From NCBI GenBank assembly GCA_938014885.1, contig CALLQI010000021.1:1-64000 (forward strand): a DNA stretch of 64,000 bases, read 5' to 3'. This DNA is from an uncultured bacterium. GTDB lineage: Bacteria > Planctomycetota > UBA8742 > UBA2392. Shown piece by piece: positions 47,658 to 55,258 of the stretch; position 1 is the first letter of the stretch; each line of letters opens with the position of its first letter. The notes under the pieces are model-generated. The model did no database searches, was not told where the DNA came from, and saw only the letters and a program-made list of their open reading frames with translations. The translations under genes were made by a program, and so were the position numbers.

Positions 47658-47686
47658 TTGACACTCGTCAATGTCAAAAATAGCAT
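47658..47686 (+). promoter_or_regulatory. Promoter with overlapping palindrome, HTH/TPR regulator gene
   Basis: TTGACA (47658-47663) and TAGCAT (47681-47686) are 17 nt apart. TTGACA and TGTCAA (47672-47677) are perfect inverted copies 8 nt apart, so a dimeric regulator bound here would block the -35. The site lies in the 132 nt between the regulator and the divergent surface-protein gene and could serve both. Confidence 0.6.
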
Positions 47687-47707
47687 CCTTGAAACAGGAA
47701 ATATGCC

Positions 47708-49237
47708 GTGAGTAACTCCCAAAATCAGGATGAGGCTTTCCGCCAGCGCCTCAAGACTGTGGCCGCGCAGCACTCGCAGGCGGCCATAGCCAGCCGCACC
47801 GGCGTGCCGCTTTCGAACGTCAACCGCTACGTCCGCCACGGCAAGGTCCCCACGGACTTCACGATTGCGCTGGTGCGCGAGTTCAAGCTGAACCCGACCT
47901 GGCTTCTGATGGGTGAAGGCGCGCCCTACTTGGCCGACGTGGCCCAATCCAGCGTGGCGATGGGCGAGGACATCCTGGCGCTGGTCAAAGCCATGAGTGC
48001 CGTGGCCGAAATGCGCCTGGGGGCACTGGCCGGCAAGAGTCACGGCCGCGTGCTGCGCGAACTGAACGACGCCCTGCGCCGCTACGAAACGCTGCGTAAG
48101 AAGCTGAACGAGCACACCGCGCCGCTGTACAACGAACTGATCAGCCGCCTGCGCGACGCGATGAAGAAGCACAACATCGAACTGTCGCTTGAGCTGCGCG
48201 ACGCGATCACCCAAATCCAGCGCCTCAGCGACAGCCCTGAGCTTGACCAGCGCTTCGACTACGCCAACGCAAACCTCGAGTACATGCTCGACAACGTCGA
48301 TGGCGCGCTGGCAATCCAGCGCCGTGCGGTGCGCCGCCTGCTGGCTGAAGGCGAAATCCGCGACCCGCTGCAACTGGTCCAGATCGGCAACCTCACCGTC
48401 GGCCTGACCTCCATGGGCCACATGGATGAGGCCGCGCGCATGGCCGATTCCGCGATTCGGCTGGCGCACCCGGACATCGCCGGCGACCGCTACCTGCAAT
48501 CGCTCAAAATGCGGTTTGCGGCAATCCAGTTTGAACTCGGCCACACGGAACAGGCGATGTCGCTGGCGCTGCGCACCTGGCGCGAAATGGCGCTGACCAA
48601 CCCGGCGGCGGTGAATGAATCCGCGCTGCATTACTACTTCATCTTCGTGCTGACCGGTGCCGCCAGCGTGGAGTCAGCCATGCGGCCGGAACTGTGCGGC
48701 AACGGCATGGAAGCGTTCCTGATCAAGTACGCCTGCTGGCTGGAAGACCCGGGGCTGGTGGCGCGGGTGCGACGCTTCCTATATGAGGGCGAAAAGGTGC
48801 TTGAGCCCATCGGCACCTCAAATTCAGTGCACCTGCTGCAGCTCGAGAAGGCGCTTACCACGCGCGAGTATGAGCCTGAGCAAGTGACTCGCGCCTACGG
48901 CAACATGCGCCGGCGCATCCAGGCGGAACTCGCGAGCCTGATCATCCGGGCGCAGCTTGAGCGCCTGTGCGGCCGCCCCGAGAATGCGCGCAAGCTAGTC
49001 GATGAGACCGAGCTGCTGCTGCGGCAGGTGCCGCGCGACGTGCGGGTGCGCGTGTTCAACATGGCGATTCATTCGCGCAACGTGCTGGCGCTGCTGCCCA
49101 GAGATTCACGAAGCGCGGAAACGCTGGAAACCCGCGCGCGGGCGGTGCGCTTCTTTCATGAGCACTACCGGGCAGGCTTTGGTGCGTTTGAGGCCAATGC
49201 GCTGGCCACGCGTGACGAATACGTCACGCTGCGTTGA
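47708..49237 (+). CDS. HTH-domain regulator with long TPR-like helical region
   Basis: The 509-residue protein starts at GTG with AGGAAA upstream. Residues 10-75 form a lambda-repressor-like helix-turn-helix: H-S-Q-A-A-I-A-S-R-T-G-V-P-L-S-N-V-N-R-Y and L-N-P-T-W-L-L-M-G-E-G. The remainder is all-helical and TPR-like (for example residues 180-300), similar in plan to XRE-TPR regulators that sense peptides or proteins. It is divergent from the large surface-protein gene, and its promoter carries a palindrome, so autoregulation and control of the neighbour are likely. The ligand is unknown. Confidence 0.75.
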   Translation: MSNSQNQDEAFRQRLKTVAAQHSQAAIASRTGVPLSNVNRYVRHGKVPTDFTIALVREFKLNPTWLLMGEGAPYLADVAQSSVAMGEDILALVKAMSAVAEMRLGALAGKSHGRVLRELNDALRRYETLRKKLNEHTAPLYNELISRLRDAMKKHNIELSLELRDAITQIQRLSDSPELDQRFDYANANLEYMLDNVDGALAIQRRAVRRLLAEGEIRDPLQLVQIGNLTVGLTSMGHMDEAARMADSAIRLAHPDIAGDRYLQSLKMRFAAIQFELGHTEQAMSLALRTWREMALTNPAAVNESALHYYFIFVLTGAASVESAMRPELCGNGMEAFLIKYACWLEDPGLVARVRRFLYEGEKVLEPIGTSNSVHLLQLEKALTTREYEPEQVTRAYGNMRRRIQAELASLIIRAQLERLCGRPENARKLVDETELLLRQVPRDVRVRVFNMAIHSRNVLALLPRDSRSAETLETRARAVRFFHEHYRAGFGAFEANALATRDEYVTLR

Positions 49238-49598
49238 AGGGGCCGGGCCACTTGCCGCTGTCAGGGTTGCCGCCGCGCTTGCGTTCCAGCAGGCAGATGT
49301 CGATGTCTTCGTTCTGGGCGGCCAGCCGCAGAATCTGGTCAATCACGTTCAGCACGGGGCGGCGGGTGGCGAAATCGGTGCAGATTTCGGGGCTGCCGGG
49401 CGGGTTCATGTGGAACACGCGGCGCTCGCCGGTGCTGTGCAGGACGATGGCGACGTAGAACTCGCGGCCTTGCGCGGTCCAGTCAATGATGTCGCGCATC
49501 GCGTCGGTGCCCTTGTAGGTGTTGCGCAGGCGCTGACGCCAGCGGCTGCTGCGGGTTGCGGCGTCTTCAGGGCGGGTCAGGAAGTAGATTTTCTTCAT
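49224..49598 (-). CDS. Hypothetical protein, convergent with the HTH/TPR gene
   Basis: A 124-residue frame from ATG at 49598 (GGAG 10 nt upstream): M-K-K-I-Y-F-L-T-R-P-E-D-A, then F-Y-V-A-I-V-L-H-S-T-G-E-R-R-V-F-H-M and I-D-I-C-L-L-E-R-K. No family recognised. Its last 14 nt overlap the 3' end of the convergent gene. Frame and start look real, but this is less certain than its neighbours. Confidence 0.55.
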   Translation of the reverse strand: MKKIYFLTRPEDAATRSSRWRQRLRNTYKGTDAMRDIIDWTAQGREFYVAIVLHSTGERRVFHMNPPGSPEICTDFATRRPVLNVIDQILRLAAQNEDIDICLLERKRGGNPDSGKWPGPFNAA

Positions 49599-49706
49599 GG
49601 CGACAATGCTCCGGTCGCCTATCGGCAATGCAGCGGCCGGAACTTGAGCCAGACCGGGTATCCGTAACCACGCCGCCGGACGTATAAAGAAGTCAGCAGG
49701 GACGGC

Positions 49707-52700
49707 ATGGACATCGCAGAGCAAGAGGCACGGCGCAAACACCCCGTGCTGGCATTTTTTGCCAGCCGGCCGATCACCGTTTCGGTGATCCTGATCGCGA
49801 CCACGGTCGTCGGCGCGGTGGCACTGGGCCTGATGCCGATTGAACTGATGCCGGCGGGCTTTGAACGCCAGAGCATCTCCGTGGACGTGCCCTACAACAA
49901 AGCCAACGCCACCGTTTCACCGATGGTCGTGGAACGCGACGTGACGCTGCACGTTGAGGCCGAACTTTCCACCATCCCCGGCCTGGTTGAACTTGAGGCG
50001 CGTTCGCGCAACAGCGGTGCCTCTTTCAGCCTGAACTTTGAGGGCGACAAGAACCTTGATGAAGCCTACGCCGAGACTTACGCGGCGGTCGAACGCGCGC
50101 GGCTGCGTCTGCCGGCCGACGTGGGCCGCATCCAGGTGCGGCGCGACCGCAGCGCCAGCGGCGGCTGGCCGATCGCGTTTCTCAGCTTCTACTGGGAAGA
50201 CGACGTGCGCGACCCGCACGTCGTGCTCGAGCAGGTCGTTCAGCCATTCTTGGAAAGCATCGACGGCGTTTCGGGAGTCACGTTCTTGGGCGGCCACCGC
50301 AAATTCATCGCCGTGGACCTTGACCCCGACAAGACCCGTGCCTACGGCGTGAACCTGAACGAGCTGCTGCAGCGCCTGCGCGGCGACAACTTCCGGGCAC
50401 CAGCGGGCAAGGTCAACGTGCAGGAGCCGCTGCCCACGGGCCAGACCACCGAGCGCGAGGTGTACCTCGTCGCGGATTCGATGTTCGCGAGCATTGAGGA
50501 GATGGAAACGATCCCGGTCGCGGCCGGGCTGACGCTCGCGGACATTACCCGTCACGGCAAATATGCCGACGGCCGCGAACACAAGGGCGTCTATGAGACG
50601 CTGTCAGTCAGCAACTACGTACGCGTCAACGGTCGCTGGGGCGCCACGGCCATGGTGTTCCAGTCCGGCGACGCCAACACTGTCACCGTCTGCAACCGCC
50701 TGCACGAATCACTGGATGAACTGCGCGCGAGGCCGGACATGCAGGGCTTCCAGGTCAGCGTGCCCTTTGACCAGGGTACGCTGATCACCGACAGCATCCG
50801 CAACGTGCTGGACACGCTGCTGTGGGGCGGTTTGCTCGCCTTCATTGTGCTGCTGGTCTTCCTCAAGAGCTGGCGGCTGAGCCTTGTGATCGCGCTGTCG
50901 ATCCCGCTGGCGATGACGATGGCGCTGGCGATCATGTACTTCTGGGGCGAAAGCATAAACCTGCTGGTGTTGATGGGCTTCACGCTGGCGGCGGGCATGC
51001 TGCTGGACAACGCGATTGTGGTGGCCGAGAACATTTATCGCCGCGCCACCCTGGGCGAAGGCCCGGCGGTATCTGCCATTCGCGGCGCGGGCGAAATTGG
51101 CCTGGCGCTGGTGCTGGCCACGGGCACCACGGTGATCGTGTTCATCAGCGTGATCTTCTTCAGCGGTGAACGCTTCATGCAAGTCGCCATGGGCAAGATC
51201 GGCATGCCGGTCTGCCTTAGCCTGTTGTTCAGCATCCTGATCGCGCTGGTGGTCATCCCGGTCACGATGCTCAAGACCCGCATGCTGGGTGAAAGCCGCC
51301 CCAGCCGCATCCGTTTGCATTTCGTGTCATGGCGTGAGCGTCTGGCCAAGCTGTACGACCGCAGCAAGCTGGCCGCGCTGGCGGCAATCCCGCTGATTCT
51401 GTTGTGGGAGGCCGTGGCGCTGTTCTTCGGGCGCAATGCGCACGGCCCGGCGCAAACCCCGGTCATGAACCGGCTGGCCAAGGGCTACGGCTGGCTCGTC
51501 GGGAAGGCTGTGCCCGCGCGCTACCTGCTGGCACCGCTGATGCTTGTGTCGGCATTCGCGGCCACGGCGTTTGCGAGCGGCGAGCTGGAACGTACCGACC
51601 AGAACCAGGGCAACCGTGACCGCATCCAGTTACGGATCAGCTTCCCGCGCAGCAGCGACGTGATCGTGGGCAAGCGAGCACTGATGGTGACTGAGCTGAA
51701 GTCGGGCAGCCCGGCCGAGAAAGCGGGCCTGCGCCTGGGCGACTTCATCCTGCTGTACAACTCGCGAACGGTCAGCTCGATCGAAGAGCTTGAGCGCATT
51801 GCCGCCACCGTGCCCGCCGACGTGACCGTGCCGCTTGAAGTCGCGCGCGGGTCCTCCATGGGCACGCTCGAAATCCGCGGCGGCAGCCCCGGCATCAACG
51901 GCGACCTGCAGGATACCCAGCCGCTGCGCGACACGATCTGGAACCGCTACATCTTCGAAGTTGAAGACATCCTGCTGGGCAAGGAAGGCGCTGACATGAA
52001 GCGCTCACAGGCCGAGAACTTGATGGGCCTGAGCCCGGAGCAGGCGCTGGCACGCTACGGCCGCACACCCGCCGAGGCGCGCGAGTTCTTCGGCATCGAG
52101 ACGCTGAGCAGCAGCTTCAGTTCCAGCCGCGCGCAGCTTTGGATTTACATCGACCGCGAACGCGTCGAGCAATCGGGCGAATTCTACAAGCGCATCGTGG
52201 CCGCACTGCCCGAACGCGCGGGCGTGGAAGTGCGCGGCGGCTTTGAGGGCGGCAGCAGCGCCAGCAGCGAGGCCGCAGTACGCCTGACCGGTCCCGATAC
52301 TACCCGCCTGCTGCAACTGGCCGATGAAGTCGCGCTGCGGCTTGGCAGCGTGAAGGGGCTGGAGGGCGTGCGCGTTGACACCGAAGAAGGCATGGATGAA
52401 GTGACGTTGAACGTGGACCGCCAGCGGGCTTCTGCGTTTGGAGTACAGGCCAGCACGATGGGCCAGGTGCTGGGCTTTCAGCTTTCGGGCACCCAATTGC
52501 GCGACTACCAGCAGGGTGAAGCGCAGATCCCGGTGCGGGTGCGCTTTGCGCCGCCGCTGGATTCGCAGGGCAACCCGCGCAATCCGGACTTGCAGGACGT
52601 GACCGAAACCCGCGTACCCACAGGCGGCACGGCCGGCATTTCGGCCAAGTCGGTCTCGAGCAGCAGCGGGCTGGCTTCGGCCGGGTTGGGCGAGATCCGC

Positions 52701-53447
52701 CGCCGCAACCGCCAAACCAGCCTGCGCGTCGTGGGCACCACCAGCACCGAAGACCTGGAGCGCATCCAGGGCGAAGTCGAAAGCGCGCTGCGAGGCATCC
52801 AGTTCCCGGCAGGTTACGGCCGCGAGATGGGCGGGCGCTTTGAAGGCTTCGGCGGCGTGATGGAAGACCTGATCAAGACCGGCATCTGGGCCGGTTTGCT
52901 GGTGTTCCTGATCATGTGCTTCCTGTTCGAAAGCTTCCTGAAGCCTGTGGGCATCATCGTGGCCAGCGTGCCCAGCGCCTTGGCCGGCGGCTATCTGCTG
53001 TTGTGGGTGACCGGCACGCCCGATGACAACCTCACCCGGCTGGGCCTGCTTGTGTTAATCGGCGTGGTCGTCAACAACGGCATTGTGCTGGTGGATCTGG
53101 TCAACCGATTGCGCGCCGAAGGCATGCCGCGCATGGAGGCCGTGACCACGGCCGCACGCCAGCGCCTGAGGCCGATTTTGCTGACGACGCTGACCACCGT
53201 GTTCGGGCTGATCCCGATGGCGGTGGGGGACTCAAGCTTCGTGGGCATGCCCTACTTCCCGATGGGGCGCATGGTGCTGGGCGGCATGTTGATGAGCATG
53301 GTGTACACGCTGCTGCTGGTGCCGATGCTGTACTTGATCCTGGATGATGTCGGCATCGCGATCCGAAGCTGGGGCGCGACCCTGTTCGGGTCCAAGGTCA
53401 AGGGAGGCGGCCCCGAAGCAGCCCCCGCTCCGGCATCAGCCGAATAG
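49707..53447 (+). CDS. RND-family efflux transporter with inserted PDZ domain
   Basis: The 1246-residue protein has the HAE/AcrB-like RND plan of 12 membrane helices in two halves. TM4 carries L-L-D-N-A-I-V-V-A-E-N near residue 433, the proton-relay Asp; the second half has V-V-N-N-G-I-V-L-V-D-L-V-N. Between the opening strand of the second porter loop (L-R-I-S-F-P-R-S) and its continuation (F-E-V-E-D-I-L-L) lies a PDZ domain at about 654-725 (S-P-A-E-K-A-G-L-R-L-G-D-F-I-L-L). An extra hydrophobic helix lies near 555-575. It would export a substrate using the proton gradient, but no adaptor or outer-membrane channel gene is adjacent. Substrate unknown. Confidence 0.85.
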   Translation: MDIAEQEARRKHPVLAFFASRPITVSVILIATTVVGAVALGLMPIELMPAGFERQSISVDVPYNKANATVSPMVVERDVTLHVEAELSTIPGLVELEARSRNSGASFSLNFEGDKNLDEAYAETYAAVERARLRLPADVGRIQVRRDRSASGGWPIAFLSFYWEDDVRDPHVVLEQVVQPFLESIDGVSGVTFLGGHRKFIAVDLDPDKTRAYGVNLNELLQRLRGDNFRAPAGKVNVQEPLPTGQTTEREVYLVADSMFASIEEMETIPVAAGLTLADITRHGKYADGREHKGVYETLSVSNYVRVNGRWGATAMVFQSGDANTVTVCNRLHESLDELRARPDMQGFQVSVPFDQGTLITDSIRNVLDTLLWGGLLAFIVLLVFLKSWRLSLVIALSIPLAMTMALAIMYFWGESINLLVLMGFTLAAGMLLDNAIVVAENIYRRATLGEGPAVSAIRGAGEIGLALVLATGTTVIVFISVIFFSGERFMQVAMGKIGMPVCLSLLFSILIALVVIPVTMLKTRMLGESRPSRIRLHFVSWRERLAKLYDRSKLAALAAIPLILLWEAVALFFGRNAHGPAQTPVMNRLAKGYGWLVGKAVPARYLLAPLMLVSAFAATAFASGELERTDQNQGNRDRIQLRISFPRSSDVIVGKRALMVTELKSGSPAEKAGLRLGDFILLYNSRTVSSIEELERIAATVPADVTVPLEVARGSSMGTLEIRGGSPGINGDLQDTQPLRDTIWNRYIFEVEDILLGKEGADMKRSQAENLMGLSPEQALARYGRTPAEAREFFGIETLSSSFSSSRAQLWIYIDRERVEQSGEFYKRIVAALPERAGVEVRGGFEGGSSASSEAAVRLTGPDTTRLLQLADEVALRLGSVKGLEGVRVDTEEGMDEVTLNVDRQRASAFGVQASTMGQVLGFQLSGTQLRDYQQGEAQIPVRVRFAPPLDSQGNPRNPDLQDVTETRVPTGGTAGISAKSVSSSSGLASAGLGEIRRRNRQTSLRVVGTTSTEDLERIQGEVESALRGIQFPAGYGREMGGRFEGFGGVMEDLIKTGIWAGLLVFLIMCFLFESFLKPVGIIVASVPSALAGGYLLLWVTGTPDDNLTRLGLLVLIGVVVNNGIVLVDLVNRLRAEGMPRMEAVTTAARQRLRPILLTTLTTVFGLIPMAVGDSSFVGMPYFPMGRMVLGGMLMSMVYTLLLVPMLYLILDDVGIAIRSWGATLFGSKVKGGGPEAAPAPASAE

Positions 53448-53464
53448 CCGCCCATCGCAAAACC

Positions 53465-53840
53465 AAGGCAAACAGCAACTGCGCTTATCCACGAAGCGCC
53501 ACGAAGGACTACGAAGAACTGCAACGGCTGCTTGGTTCTAGCGGCAACTGCAATCTCGCGCGGAGACGCGGAGACGCAGAGACGGGCCGCAGAAAGAGAT
53601 TCTATCCGTGTGAATCCGTGGTGAAAACGCCGTAGAAGTCCAGCAAAACGGCAACCGCGTTGAAACCACGAAGCGCCACGAAGAACTGCACCGGCAAATT
53701 CGGTTCGACTGCTATTACGTCTCTGCGTGAGAACGCAGTTGCCGTTGAATCGAAGAGTGTTGCAGTTGTCTGTGTCCACCAGTGTCCACCCGTGGTTCCA
53801 AAGAGGTGGCAGTCGCAGTTCTTCGCGGCCCTTGTTTGGT
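53465..53840. repeat. Intergenic repeat mosaic D
   Basis: The 660 nt gap 53448-54108 contains no supported gene. 53465-53840 carries ttatccacgaagcgccacgaag, an aatctcgcgcggagacgcgg module, tatccgtgtgaatccgtgg, gaaaccacgaagcgccacg and chained GCAACTGC/GCAGTTGC linkers. From 53841 to 54108 the sequence is not repetitive; it holds only weak promoter-like words (tataaa near 54000, tacact near 54038). Confidence 0.75.
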
Positions 53841-54108
53841 GGTGGGTTGCTAGATTTGCGTTGCTGCGAGTGTTGGCGGGGCCGCCCGCTACGCCGGCTT
53901 TGAAGCAACCCTGGTAGATGTGGGTAAGGACAGGGTCTTGGGAAGGGATGATGCCCCGCGATAAGCGGCAATATACCCTTATCGAAAGCATGAGGGAAGT
54001 ATAAAGAACCACTTATGGTGGTAGTTCGTGTACGGTACACTCCGGACCAGCTCGAACGGATCAGGACCTTAGTAACTGACGCGTCGCTCAACCCCCGGAG
54101 AAACGAAC

Positions 54109-54864
54109 ATGCGATACCTTGTGATCTCGACCATGGCCTTGCTGCTGTGCTGCTGCTCGGTCAGCAAGAACGAAAGCAGCCATCATGAAGAAGAGCGGAC
54201 TGTCTCGCTCAACTTCGCCACGGTGTGTGACCCGGTGCAGACCCTGTGGTCCTTGCGCCAGGATTCGCCCAAGACCAGCCTGACCCTGCATGAGATTTCC
54301 GGCGGCAAGGCAACCCAGTCGGAACTGCGTTTTGACAGCCGCGATCAGCTGAAAGCCGAAGTCGCCACGCTGCAGCGCACCACCCCGGACACCGGCAAGG
54401 CCTACGTCACCTGCAAGTTCCGTGGTCTGCACGTGTCGGTCGGGGTTACGGCCGGGAACCTGCGGATCCGTCAGTCGGTGGCCCAGAGCAGCTTGAGTGA
54501 CAGGCAAGCCGGCTTCGCAGAGACCGTGAACGAACTGCGCGAGATCTGCGGCCTGTTCGAGAACCCGCAAGATGAATGGTCGGCAATGCTGGGCGTCATC
54601 AAGTTTGATCGGGCAGAGGAACTCTGCCGCGCGCTCGGTGTGCGGCAACTGACGCTCGCCGGCTCGGAAGACACCCCGGACGCCGACTCCCGCACGACGG
54701 TTCAAGTGGATCAGTTTCACACCGTTGAGTTCATGCGCCAGTTCACCGCGAGGGGTGCCGGGTTCAAGCTGCATTTCATCTTCTTCGAAGGTGAGGCCAG
54801 CGTAACGGTCCAGTTCATCCACCCCGACAAGCTGGACGAAATCGTCCGGCTGGCCCTGGCCTGA
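54109..54864 (+). CDS. Lipoprotein of unknown function
   Basis: The 251-residue protein starts M-R-Y-L-V-I-S-T-M-A-L-L-L-C-C-C-S, a type II signal with three consecutive cysteines at the lipobox. GGAG lies 8 nt upstream. The mature part alternates beta and helical segments with no motif I recognise. It is flanked on both sides by repeat mosaics and stands alone. Confidence 0.75.
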   Translation: MRYLVISTMALLLCCCSVSKNESSHHEEERTVSLNFATVCDPVQTLWSLRQDSPKTSLTLHEISGGKATQSELRFDSRDQLKAEVATLQRTTPDTGKAYVTCKFRGLHVSVGVTAGNLRIRQSVAQSSLSDRQAGFAETVNELREICGLFENPQDEWSAMLGVIKFDRAEELCRALGVRQLTLAGSEDTPDADSRTTVQVDQFHTVEFMRQFTARGAGFKLHFIFFEGEASVTVQFIHPDKLDEIVRLALA

Positions 54865-54892
54865 CCCGGGCAGGCCCACTCAGCGGCAACGG

Positions 54893-55100
54893 GGTGAGAT
54901 CCACGAGGCGCCACCAAGAACCACGAAGAACTGCCACTGCGGCATTGGCTCAACGGCAACTGCAGTTTCACGCAGGGACACAGCGAACTTCTGGCATCAG
55001 CCGTTGTGATGCTCCGTGTCCATTTGTGTGAATCCGTGGTTCCAAAGCCGTGGCAGTCGCAGTTCTTCGCGGCCCTTGGTGGCCCTTAGTGGTTCCAACG
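54893..55100. repeat. Intergenic repeat mosaic E
   Basis: No gene in 54865-55258. The mosaic reads gatccacgaggcgccacc, aagaaccacgaagaactgcc, cggcaactgcagtttcacgc, atttgtgtgaatccgtgg and cgcagttcttcgcggccc, the same modules as mosaics A-D in another order. Confidence 0.75.
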
Positions 55101-55125
55101 TAGTTGACATGACCGGCACCCCGGG

Positions 55126-55154
55126 CTGGCAACGCAACACTTGCTCGTTATGAT
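55126..55154 (+). promoter_or_regulatory. Promoter of valS
   Basis: CTGGCA (55126-55131), a 17 nt spacer and TATGAT (55149-55154). The leader would be about 98 nt; no T-box elements were found in it. Confidence 0.5.
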
Positions 55155-55258
55155 TCCGCCGCCTGTTGGGTGACCAGCGCACGTTGGCGCCCCTTGGCCT
55201 TTCCCGGCCTTGCTTGTGACAGGTCGCCGCCCCGCGACGTGGGGCCATGGAGAGCGCT

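Noticed and set aside
47576..48631. N-terminal extension of the 1162-residue surface protein by about 352 codons
   Set aside because: It is antisense to the HTH/TPR gene; a strong GGAGG site and signal peptide mark the start at 47575.
53252..54091. 279-codon minus-strand frame spanning the end of the RND gene and mosaic D
   Set aside because: It crosses a real gene and repeats, with frequent residues from the repeat modules and no plausible start.
55155..55258. T-box riboswitch in front of valS
   Set aside because: The leader is only about 98 nt and no T-box sequence or specifier stem was found.
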